Source: Rotaria socialis (Eukaryota; Rotifera; Eurotatoria; Philodinida; Philodinidae). From it: DNA of 64,000 bases. The notes beneath the pieces are model-generated. The model had not been told where the DNA came from and made no database searches. It was given only the letters and a program-made list of their open reading frames with translations. Position numbers and translations under genes: made by a program. This document shows positions 54,482 to 64,000 of the stretch, in pieces. Position 1 is the stretch's first letter. Every line of letters begins with the position of its first letter. The stretch lies in contig CAJNYU010001021.1 of NCBI GenBank assembly GCA_905331475.1, positions 62,001-126,000 on the forward strand, written 5' to 3'.

Positions 54482-54879
54482 ACAGATAGTCAGCGAAGTA
54501 TTTTTTTTGAAAGACAATACCTTTTTTTCTGTTCCTAGTTGAAAACGATGAATATAATCGTTCGTAATAATACGAATGCAAAATCGATGATGCTAATGAA
54601 TTATTTTGAGTTTCCAGCACACTGATATATTTCCAATGCCTGAATAAGATATTGATTGATCTCAATATTTATCCTTTTATACAAAAACAAATAACAAGTT
54701 TACATTATCTGAATAAATATATGTATAATTATACAATAACAAACTGCTGTTTGAAGTTATTTCACTGTCACTTGTATTCATGTGATGGGCTCCGCAATGG
54801 CGAAGAAAGCATATTTTTTTCTATTATAGTTTCGGTACGACGAATATGTCACACGTGAATATGACGATCAATTGATTAC

Positions 54880-55047
54880 CTAAGCCACTGTGGAACACAA
54901 CCGATGATGTGCCAAGTGCTGTACTGGATTTTGATTTGACACGAATTGAACTTGGTGGACCCTTTAACGCGACGAATATAACTATATCATTCGATGGTGA
55001 TGGCTGGTTTATATTGTTGCATCATAATGACCACGTCTGTTTCTAGT
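54880..55047 (+). pseudogene. Short coding fragment of unknown family
   Basis: An open, non-repetitive stretch encodes KPLWNTTDDVPSAVLDFDLT followed by RIELGGPFNATNITISFDGD and GWFILL, ending at TAG (55045-55047). Composition is that of a soluble or secreted protein, with two possible N-glycosylation sites (NTT, NAT). No start codon or upstream exon fits, and the frame is closed a few codons upstream. Probably a gene scrap. Confidence 0.4.
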
Positions 55048-57027
55048 AGATAAAGAAACAGAACCGGTCATATTACTCAGGGACACAGGCCATAATTGAT
55101 TTTACATATTATTCTTAAGACTTATTAAGCAAATTTTATTTTATGATTGATTAACTACTTGCACTATTTTAGTTGGTAATGATGCATAAAAGACTATGAA
55201 AAATATTTATGGCTTACTTCACCGATCAGTGTATATACTTTAATGTTATCAAACAACTAGATAAACTTATATCCGGAAGTGTGATATTTGTCTATCTCAA
55301 TAAAAATGGAAAAGTGAAATGTGAGCTTGACACAGAGTGCACGTCTAGACTTTACCGACTTGTAGACTAACATAAGTTATAGTTCAAACTTTTTTTTCTT
55401 GTGCACAAGTCACTATTCAAACTGCGGTATACTTCTACTTCTCTATTGTATGGCGTTTCTAAAGCATGATTGACAATGACGATTGAAATATACGATGAAC
55501 AATTTGATTCCATTTCTTCTGGTGCTTGAGAAAAATATATTAATGCTCGCTTAACCTACTAATAGAAACTTCGATGCTTATTTTCATGATTTCATTTTTT
55601 CCTTGTTCCTACTGAATAAGGTTTTAAAACTTAAGGAGAAGTTTCGTTTCTGTATTTGAGTCCTGTTCAAGAATTACCCAAGGCCATTCTTTGTAACTTC
55701 TTAGCTATGTAAGACATAAAATGGTCATATGTCATTGGCATATTAGTTCTGACTCATTTTCTAGAGGTATTTTTGGTGATAGAAGATAAACTGTAGGTGT
55801 GAATTTCCTATTATCTTTAGAGTTAAATACATTTCTCCAGGCAGATTCGATTATTTACATTAGATACGTGTATAAGAAAAGTTTCAAACTGCGTATACAG
55901 AAGACTAGAAAATTTTCCTTCCAGATGTCATCCTTTTAAGTATTTGACAAATTTTGCTCAACTTACTTTTAGGTAAAACATTGTACACATAAAGGAGATA
56001 GTTTGATGCATTCCGTTAGCAAATAAGTGCACGCGAATGAGGAAGCAAACCGACGTGTAGGTATCATTGAACTTACCAAAAGAAAGTTCTAGATGAAGAT
56101 GAGAACCACACTCAAAAAATTCACATTTTCTGCGCATCCCAATGCTCAATTACTAGTAGCGTTCAATCATTATTTTTAACAATCATGCTACATCGCCGTT
56201 ATGTAGATACATAAGAAACGTTTTGTTTTGTTCGCATTCATTAGGATTCGAACTTGGTTTTTATTTACAGAATTTTAAAAAAGCTTAATCAATATTTTAT
56301 TGATCTTCATTACACATTCGACGGAGAATATGCAAAAAACAAAAATAATAGTGCGTGTGCATTTGTGTAAATGTATACAACTGCGTTGTGTGCGCATCTA
56401 CGCCAACCTTCAAATCATTACTGTTTACTATGAAAAATAGACACATCGATTTGATAAATTCATTGAAGTTTTTCGTTGGCATTTGAAGAAAGATTTTATC
56501 TAGAGTAATGTATTTTATCGATGAAATAAAAAATCTGCATAATACAAATTAACGGTGGCGAACTTTCTGACAATTGAGATCGATTGATTTGAATCTTTTC
56601 ATTAAAATGATATTCATACGTACGCTGACATAAACCCCCATAGTCACACCACATTACGTGTTATTGTAGTCAGACGGGTTTTTTTTTAAATTTCGCTCTT
56701 TTATTGTTACACTCGGAAGTGCTTACAAGAGTTTCCGTAAGAATTTACAGCTGTTTGATTATCACGGCAATGAACTTTTAAACATACAGAAGAGAGAACA
56801 AAACAATCATAAGATGCCATGCTTGTTAGATAGAGTGTGATGTATAGAGTTATACATGTAAATAACTCGAAAAGGAAAAAGAAAGTAAAGGGGAAAATGA
56901 GAATAAAGAAAAAGAAAAAGAAGAAGAACAAGAACAAGAAAAATAGGGACGCGTTAAAAGAGCGAGAGCTAGAGAGCACGAAACATTAAACAAAAAAAAA
57001 CAAAGAAACAAAAACCCATGGTTGAGT
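55048..57027. other. No gene recognised
   Basis: AT-rich noncoding DNA with a purine-rich AAGAAAAAG tract at 56870-56945. The Phe/Ser-rich minus-strand frames over that tract are low-complexity artefacts. Confidence 0.45.
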
Positions 57028-57835
57028 TCATTCAACTAAAAATTCAAGCCATTTCAGAAGTAGCGATTGATGTCTGTCACGTTTGCGTCTGACTCGCTTC
57101 ATTCGAAAGAAATGACCAAGGTGATCATTCTTATCTTTATGGAATGAATCCCAATAAAATATATCATTGTAGAAGGGCGAGCGACCTAAATCTGATTTTT
57201 CAATTCGTCCTAACCTTTTCTTTATATATCGTTTTACATACTCTTCTAAAGAGTCTTCTTTTGTTATTTGTAGAATGTTTGTTGCTCGAGCAAAGGGGCA
57301 GCGATGAGCCAGCCTTAATCCGTTTCTAAACTTTCTTAACAACAATTCTTTTTGGGTTTTCGGTAGGAATGGATACAGTGGAAACATCCAGGCAAACTAC
57401 GGAAAACTGTAAGCAAAGAAACATCTTCTCAAAATGTCTGTTGAGACAGTTTTACCGCCTTTCATCCATCTTAACTTACTGAATGTTCTTTGAATATTCT
57501 CAAAAGTTTTATCAATTGTTGGTTTTAAGGACAACTTATTTGTCCAGGCAAAACCCAGATATTTAAACTCTTTAACTACTTCTAATTTCTTGCCATCCAT
57601 AAAAACATTGATTATTGGATTTTGCACTTGTGAGTGAAAAATCTGTGCTACTGTTTTAGATACATTAACTGGTTGTTTCCATTTTTTCGAATAGTTTGCT
57701 ATTTGGTTACAAATTTTGGTTCCTTCCTCTTCTAGAAACTTAATCATTGACTTTATTTCTCGGCATATTGGCGGAGATATGAGTATGTTGAGATCATCCG
57801 CAAATATGTGACTAGAATGAGCACCTAAGCCAGAC
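57028..57835 (-). mobile_element. 5'-truncated LINE (non-LTR retrotransposon), RT C-terminal part
   Basis: One minus-strand frame starts abruptly near 57835 and includes the reverse-transcriptase catalytic motif FADD (in AHSSHIFADDLNILISPP). It continues through the RT thumb (WKQPVNVSKT; KEFKYLGFAWTNKL) and a conserved C-terminal region (LLLRKFRNGLRLAHRCPFAR), ending at 57028. A single in-frame TAG at 57397-57399 interrupts it. Finger and palm parts before FADD and any endonuclease are missing, the usual result of incomplete reverse transcription. No poly(A) tail or target duplication is evident. The clade cannot be fixed by eye. Confidence 0.85.
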
Positions 57836-58143
57836 GGTTATGCATCATTGCCTCTGTTTACCTTACTTCAATGATCAGTTTCAACTCATCGTATTTTATC
57901 GCCGAACAACATCAACAAAGTAATATCTAATTACTATTCAATTATTGAATGCCTGAAAACGGAATTCATATCGAAAGAACGACGCCGAGCATCAACAACT
58001 ATACAGCTTAAGTAATAGTTTCATCAATTCGAAGATATTTAGCAAAATATAAATCTTAAAATACGCGAGCTGATCGTTAGCATATCAATATGAATTGCTT
58101 GAAAGTTTTTCCATGAATCAAAACATTACTTGTTATTTCATTA

Positions 58144-59053
58144 GTGTTAAACTGCATATCATTCATATATATTGCACTCAACTACCATTATGGATGTAAA
58201 AAATCTAAATTTTATGAAATGCAACAAAGATTTGCTTCACCTTATTGTAAGAAATTCGATCAAGATAATCAAATAAAAACAAAAGACTTATCGAAAAAAT
58301 ATTTGCAATCGATAAGTTTAACGATAAAATTTATGAATGGAATATTTGAGCAGCATTAAATACTTCTTTACAAAAAAATAAATAAATAAAAATGTTTCAT
58401 TCAATGCTACTTATTATCAACCAATAAAGTATTGTCCAACCGATCCAAAGTTTGAGCAAAATTTTCAGTTGCATTTCTGCGATCGACCATTCATTCGCAC
58501 CTAGTTCTCCTCAATTTTCCTCGTGTACTCATTTACCGCCGAAAAACTATCGTTGGCCAAACAAATATGGAAAATTACCAGTACCAACCAACGAATCAGC
58601 TGTTCATTGGTCAAACATGAGACTCAATTTCACTAGCGATCTAGCTATATTTAATCCTGATTATCTACATAATTTATATCATTTCGAAGCGTCAACTTAT
58701 GATCGATGCTGGAGAAGGTTCGATTTCATTCCTACTGTGAATATATTACTGAAAGAGGTGGTATTTGTTTGTTGTTAGATGGTCGAAAAGTGTTACCATT
58801 TGCAAAATCTAGCTTTGACATTATTCATCATTCGTTGGTGTTTCATGGATCGACGCCTATCGAATGGAGAACTATTTTACTGGACCAGAATCGAATATTG
58901 AGACCCGGAGGATGCATGTGGATATTTGATGGCTTTTCATATGCTCAATTGAGAACGATTAAATATTTATTAATAGAACAATTAGGCTATAGAATTCTAT
59001 TTGAAAGTGAACAAGAACGAAAATCAAATATAGAAAAAAAAAGTTCGGACTGA
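58144..59053 (+). pseudogene. SAM-dependent methyltransferase-like gene, frame-disrupted
   Basis: The clearest part (58706-59053) encodes LLLDGRKVLPFAKSSFDIIH, then LRPGGCMWIFDGFSYAQLR. This is the post-motif I/motif II to motif III arrangement of class I methyltransferases of the plant/DUF248-like type, with the PF..SFDIIH acidic loop and RPGG turn. The preceding coding stretch (about 58452-58715; KNYRWPNKYGKLPVPTNESA) is in a different frame, and 58144-58359 is in a third segment. A frameshift near 58700 or an unrecognised intron is needed to connect them, and the GxGxG SAM-binding loop is not visible. Probably a decayed gene; substrate unknown. Confidence 0.55.
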
Positions 59054-60756
59054 TTCCTCATCAAGTCAATTGGCATGCCATCCTAGTCAAACCGAATCGA
59101 ATACAAAATTTTGTAGCAAAGTGCCATTAGTTTTAGCAGTCAAGTAGCGCGACTTACTATTATCCGGACATACGAAAGAATGATAGTATTAATTACTTTA
59201 TTAGAAGCTATTGTATTTTTTGTTCAAACCGAGCATTCCAATCATATGATTGTTAACACATCGGTCTTACGATTTCTAATAATCCTAAGACAGAAGACAC
59301 TGCTTCGTAAAAGTTTAAAAAATCTTACGAGACACTTATTAGAAAATGGTTTTCCAACGAAAGAGAAACTAACTGTTAGGATCATTTGTAACTTCAAAGA
59401 TTAAATATAAGGAAAAATATATAAAGCAAAATGCCGAAACTAAAAGCTCATTGGTTATTGTAGTGAAAGGTAGACGACATGTATCGATTGTGAATTTCAA
59501 AACTATTTTCGAATTAATTTTGAATTAAAACTAAAAAATTATTCAAATTTATCCTCGACATACTATTATCATAATTACTTGAACCTTAAACAATTTACTT
59601 TATGATGTTTGTCGGCAATATTGGAACCATTGTTGATATTTTATAGAATTTTGTTTCGAATTCTCTTTGATCTCTTGTACTTTTTTGTGTAAATCTTGAT
59701 TGAATTAATTACAGCAACAAAAATTTGCTAGAAGGTCGAGATTCGATCTATTTTCATCTATTTTTTAGATTCATCAAACTGATTTCAAATAGACAAATTG
59801 TTCGAACATCTTAATGAAGAATCATATGCTTCTTTGTAAGGATATTACTGAGATTGTATAATAAGATAGACAGAGAATATTCTGACAGTTAATTGTCAAA
59901 TATTCGGAAGTAATTTCAGTCCCGATCTTAGGGCAATTTTACAGTTATCCTTCACAGTAGGTTATCGGTGAATTAGACGCTTAAAATTTAACAGTGCCCA
60001 CCAGACAAAGCTATTTATTGTGAGTTCTATCTGTATATGGTAAACCAGAATGATCAACACGGACTGCACACATGTTCATTTAATGGCTTCCTGTTGATTG
60101 ATTTTTACTTCCTGAAAAAAAAACATTTAATAGGATTCTTACTATGCCTAATAATAAATATCTAAGTCATAATTGAAGTACAACATATAATGCTTTCGAA
60201 TTTCATCTTCTAAACTCATCGATCCATCTACTACTTTTTTCAACAGTTCTTAATCTGACATACAACCCGTTCTACAAAAGCTAATCACAATACTGGCAAC
60301 GGAATATTTATACTACATATTTGTGTCGCAATGAAGTTAGACCTTACATATATTCTTCGAAATTCATTTAGGTTAGCCATTGGATGTGACTTTTAAGCAA
60401 AACCGAAAATGGTCATAGCAAATTATGGATGTGTAATATCTCTCTTGATTACGACTAACTTATCGAGATTGAAAATCAATAAAACGAATTGCTTTTTACT
60501 CGTATGAGTGCGACCGGAGTCGAATGAACTGATGTAGAGGGCGCTAGAAGTAGAATATTTTGTAATTCTGCTCGTTCTGAAGGTGTTCTTAACAGAATGA
60601 TGAAGAAGAAGAAACAAGATGCATATTATGTTCGCTGAGTCATCCAACAGGAAAATATTTAAATGAAAGAAAATATGCATTGTCAGAGAATTACAAATCA
60701 TTAGACGAAACAGGTATAGACAAAAAACTTGCAGCAAATAACGCAATTCTCCTACG
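59054..60756. other. Intergenic; no gene recognised
   Basis: Short open frame at 59180-59404 (+) without a domain. The last few hundred bases should hold the promoter of the ARF fusion gene at 60757. Confidence 0.45.
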
Positions 60757-62295
60757 ATGACATCACGCATTCGTGCAATGCTTAATAAATTGTATCATGC
60801 ACCTGAATATCGTGTGTTGACCATGGGTCTTGATGCATCAGGAAAAACGACGGTTCTTTACATGTTAAAACTTGGTGAAATTGTTTGTACGATTCCAACG
60901 ATTGGTTTTAATGTAGAAACCATAGTGCATGAAAATAGTTCTTTAACTATTTGGGATGTTGGAGGATGTGATAAAATTCGGCCTTTGCTGCGGCACTATT
61001 TTCAAAATACACAAGCTCTTATTATGGTGATTGACGCAAATGACAGAGAACGACTATCAGAAGCAAACGAAGAATTATGGCGTATACTGTGTGCCGAAGA
61101 ATTAATCAATTTGCCCGTATTAATTTTTTTGAATAAAGTCGACTTACCTAATAGTATGAAATCCGATTATGTGATACAAAAGATGAACCTGAACAACATT
61201 AGAAATAGACAATGGCATTTACAGACATGTTGTGCATGCGCAAATGTCGGTTTGCATGAAGGTTTAACTTGGTTAGTACATGCATTGAAATCGCCACATA
61301 CTTTGGGAATCATGAACAAAATCAAGGAGTCTAATGTATCTACGGCAGAAACAACTGAGACCGATCATAATGAAAATAAGTCGTTAGAATGGTTATCACA
61401 AATAGACGCGGATACGAACGAGGAATTTCTTGAGAAATTTGAGACACATCAATTATCTGTGGACGCATTTGACCACCGTACATTATTGAGAATAATATGG
61501 GTTAATTTAACAATATATGGTAGACAAAAGACTGTGAAAGTGCTATTTGATCGTTTCAAGAGCTATATCAATGATATGAATGAGACATTGATTTATTTTT
61601 GGCTTCAAATCGTACACTATGCATTTGAAGCAACGAAAAATCCTACAAATGATTTTACAGGTTTTCTACTGATGAATCCACAGTTGCTGAATGAAACCGA
61701 AGTACCATTGAGTTATTACAAAAAAGATACATTATTTAGTAGTCAAGCAAAAATAACCATTGTTTTACCCGATTTGAAACAGCTACCAAGTATTGTACGT
61801 GCATCATCTGCTTCTACTAACAAAATAGTGGAGAAAAAGATTGACTCAGCACTCGAACCAACAGTTGATGAATTAGATGACGATGAATTTTTAAAACAAT
61901 TCGAAACTAATGCACTGAAAAGCTGGTCTCATAAAACTCACCTGCGTATGGCATGGCTTTATTTGATTCGCGATGGACGTAGAGCAGGAGTCAATAAAAT
62001 ATTTGATGGCATTAAGAATTTCATTCAAAATAGTCCCATAGCGCGAAAGACAACATTTCATTTTACAATGACCTATTTCTGGATTCAAATGGTTGATCTG
62101 GCTATCGCACAAAGCCCCAAACAGATTAGTTTTGAAGAGTACCTTCGATTAAATCCACACTTACTCAACGGAGGTTTATTTTTGGAATATTACAAAAAAG
62201 ACACAATGCTAAATAATCCTATTGCTAGACAAGAAATGGTACTACCGGATATTAAACCATTACCAACTTTGGTTACAGCAAACAGTAAAAAGTGA
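60757..62295 (+). CDS. ARF-family GTPase fused to a tandem bacterial-type domain
   Basis: Single-exon frame, 512 aa. Residues 1-180 are an ARF GTPase in register with ARF1: P-loop GLDASGKTT (24-32), switch [15 protein letters not shown] (66-70), NKVD (126-129). Departures are telling. Residue 2 is Thr, not the myristoylated Gly. Catalytic Gln71 is Cys. Trp78 is Leu. The G5 loop CACAN replaces CATSG. After a linker come two related domains of about 125 aa (about 216-345 and 372-505). Each has FLEKFET/FLKQFET, a helix with an HxxHLRxAWxYL-type motif (copy 2: [15 protein letters not shown]; copy 1: [15 protein letters not shown]), YFWxQxV, NPxLLN, YYKKDT and a [18 protein letters not shown] end. 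I recall such single domains as stand-alone bacterial proteins of unknown role. Probably expressed: the frame is long and undamaged. Function unknown, perhaps a membrane-independent GTP-binding scaffold. Confidence 0.85.
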   Translation: MTSRIRAMLNKLYHAPEYRVLTMGLDASGKTTVLYMLKLGEIVCTIPTIGFNVETIVHENSSLTIWDVGGCDKIRPLLRHYFQNTQALIMVIDANDRERLSEANEELWRILCAEELINLPVLIFLNKVDLPNSMKSDYVIQKMNLNNIRNRQWHLQTCCACANVGLHEGLTWLVHALKSPHTLGIMNKIKESNVSTAETTETDHNENKSLEWLSQIDADTNEEFLEKFETHQLSVDAFDHRTLLRIIWVNLTIYGRQKTVKVLFDRFKSYINDMNETLIYFWLQIVHYAFEATKNPTNDFTGFLLMNPQLLNETEVPLSYYKKDTLFSSQAKITIVLPDLKQLPSIVRASSASTNKIVEKKIDSALEPTVDELDDDEFLKQFETNALKSWSHKTHLRMAWLYLIRDGRRAGVNKIFDGIKNFIQNSPIARKTTFHFTMTYFWIQMVDLAIAQSPKQISFEEYLRLNPHLLNGGLFLEYYKKDTMLNNPIARQEMVLPDIKPLPTLVTANSKK

Positions 62296-62603
62296 ATCTA
62301 TGATCTTTTAGATGAGTACCCGTTTATATCAATTTATCTGTAACAGTTGTTTTCATTACATGAGGAAGAAGCGTCTGTGTAAAAACACTTAACTTTCAAT
62401 CAGAATATTATTGTACGATCATATGTTGAACTGCTAGAAAATACATCTCGTGTGTCATGTTGACCTACTAGCGTTTAATAATTTCTGTCAATTTTCACGC
62501 GCTTGTTAGGTACATCTATTCAAAAGAGTTAACAATAATTGAACACATACTTGCTTGAACTTCGTATGTAAGCGTTGTCTCGGAAAAAAATAGAAAATTT
62601 ATC

Positions 62604-63350
62604 CTATGCAGTAGTCTTAGTGTTCACCTTGATCTTTAAAGATTCGCTCAATATCGATAGTGTGTGTATTAGCCGGGGGCAACCAATCAGGTTTATTGGA
62701 TTGTAACCATGATCAAATGGTATTGCATGTCCACATTGGCTAATATGAAATCCATCAACACTTTCGATCAAGTGCCATGGTTCACCACCTTGTGATATCC
62801 ATTCTTGAATGGCTTGATCAAAGGGAAAATCTAAATATCCACTATCAAAGTTCTTAGGCGAGTAAGCATTAGTAGCATCATGTACAGCAATAGATAGATT
62901 AACGGCACGTTCTGAAGTAAAAGCCCGTAGTGTATCGTTGGATGGCAACCAACCCTTGCAAGGCGAAGTTTCTAGACATTCAACATATGAATAGACTTTT
63001 GAAGAGGCTATCGGTGAGCCAACAAGATCATCTTGAGATTGTAGATGTTGCTGTGATAGTGGATGTAGATATGCGGGAATAAAAGAGCGACACCCACTAT
63101 CAATAACCTCCAGTGNTACAGCAATAGATAGATTAACGGCACGTTCTGAAGTAAAAGCCCGTAGTGTCTCATTGGATGACAACCAACCATTGCATGGCGA
63201 AATTTCTAGACATTCAAGATATGAATAGACTTTTGAAGAGGCTATCGGTGAGCCAACAAGATCATCTTGAGATTGTAGATGTTGCTGTGATAGTGGATGT
63301 AGATATGCGGGAATAAAAGAGCGACACCCACTAGCAATACCCTCCAGTGT
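62604..63350 (-). pseudogene. Acyloxyacyl hydrolase (AOAH) C-terminal fragment with internal duplication
   Basis: The frame encodes the C-terminal part of the AOAH GDSL-type lipase, which in animals removes secondary acyl chains from lipopolysaccharide. Matching blocks: ECLETSPCKGWLPSNDTLRA, FTSERAVNLSIAV, DQAIQEWISQGGEPWHLIES and VDGFH, which holds the Asp/His of the catalytic region; the family usually has Pro after DGFH, here Ile. A 234-bp unit is present twice in tandem (62883-63116 and 63117-63350), in frame, so 78 residues are repeated. Upstream of the second copy the frame is closed by TGA and the GDSL serine block is absent. One base (63116) is N, most likely T by comparison with 63350. 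Probably non-functional. Confidence 0.72.
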
Positions 63351-64000
63351 TCAAAGAAGTTTTTTCAATAACTTTATCATTAGATTTCCATGGGTATACT
63401 TGCTATCTTGGTCATGCGAATATCTCAATAAAGTGGATAATTGGGAATCCTCAACTCTTAGCTATACATCTAATTCTGTCAGAAATTAAAACTTTTAAAA
63501 TGTTAGTTTCAATCACGAATTCATGATTTATATTTTATTGCTTTTCCTTGATGTATTAGGCAGAAAATTCTCTACGTGGTCATTTGTCGACTATGAAATT
63601 TAAAATTTGAGAATCTAAAGCCATACTATTTGACCATTTATATATAAAGACAGCTTCTGGATAATTGTTCACTGCGTGAAATGCTTAAATATGAAAAAAA
63701 ATGATACTTTTTGGGCGTGACCGAAACAAAAATTTATTGAGTGTTGTGTTTTTTCTTTTATTGCACATATACTATGTAGAAATAAAACGTGATAGATCAT
63801 CAATCATTTAAAATCCGCCATAGATTCATGATATTAAATGAATCAGTCTACCCATGTAAAAGAGAAGTAGTCAAAGATCAGCGCTTAAGCTTAAGTACAC
63901 TTGAAAGTCTTTTTTTACACGCTTAAAATTAATTATACGAGAACCTTTGCTAAGTACTATTCATATCGATGACGATACAGCCCTGCTAAGTACAAGTGAA
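63351..64000. other. No gene recognised
   Basis: AT-rich sequence; no upstream AOAH exon could be found on the minus strand. Confidence 0.45.

Noticed and set aside
56240-56262. A tRNA T-arm-like GTTCGAATCC on the minus strand
   Set aside because: No acceptor stem, anticodon arm or D-arm could be placed around it.
56707-57035. Phe/Ser-rich minus-strand frames
   Set aside because: They translate a purine-rich low-complexity tract.
63116-63116. The AOAH repeat as a pure assembly duplication
   Set aside because: The two 234-bp copies differ at several bases, so they are not the same read placed twice, although the N shows the junction is uncertain.

Overview
This is AT-rich animal nuclear DNA, most likely from a bdelloid rotifer (inference). 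Three things point there. Exons are short and separated by GT-AG introns of about 50-70 bp. The genes are metazoan (Shaw/Kv3 potassium channel, BAG1, C-Maf-inducing protein, ARHGAP21/23-type PH protein). Blocks of (TGTGGG)n/(CCCACA)n, the telomeric repeat reported for bdelloids, lie inside the window. Bacterial-type protein families in intronless genes (YrhK-like; a tandem HxxHL-type domain fused to an ARF GTPase) also suit a group known for foreign gene content. I saw no tRNA, rRNA or CRISPR.

Layout. 1-7 kb: three 28-codon leucine-rich-repeat exons far apart in decayed tandem duplicates. 7.8-20.7 kb: a fragment-rich zone with three head-to-head telomere-repeat blocks, an 869-bp hAT foldback element, a small membrane-protein gene and an ARHGAP21/23-like fragment that lacks both ends and has a stop in its PH domain. 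22-31.6 kb: an intact divergent pair, BAG1 (minus) and a 25-exon, 893-aa protein of unknown family (plus) that contains four tandemly duplicated exons. 33.1-35.4 kb: an intact six-exon Shaw-type potassium channel (minus) with a long gene-free upstream region rich in simple repeats. 39-48 kb: foldback and hAT miniature elements, the last two exons of a single-pass membrane protein, and a palindromic minisatellite. 48.8-49.6 kb: intronless YrhK-like membrane protein. 51.3-54.1 kb: a CMIP homologue in two parts (minus). 54.1-57.8 kb: another hAT miniature element, a coding fragment and a 5'-truncated LINE. 58.1-63.4 kb: a frame-disrupted SAM methyltransferase, the 512-aa ARF fusion gene, and an acyloxyacyl hydrolase fragment with an in-frame 78-codon tandem duplication.

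The genes do not form a pathway. The contrast is between an intact core (22-35 kb) and flanks full of truncated genes, telomere-repeat blocks and miniature transposons, as expected for a subtelomeric or repair-prone region. The best candidates for something new are the conserved telomere-repeat/core/telomere-repeat unit seen in both orientations, the ARF fusion with Cys at the catalytic Gln71 position, and the tandem exon array. Exon models were derived by eye from splice sites and reading-frame continuity; all family names rest on remembered family sequences, not on searches.
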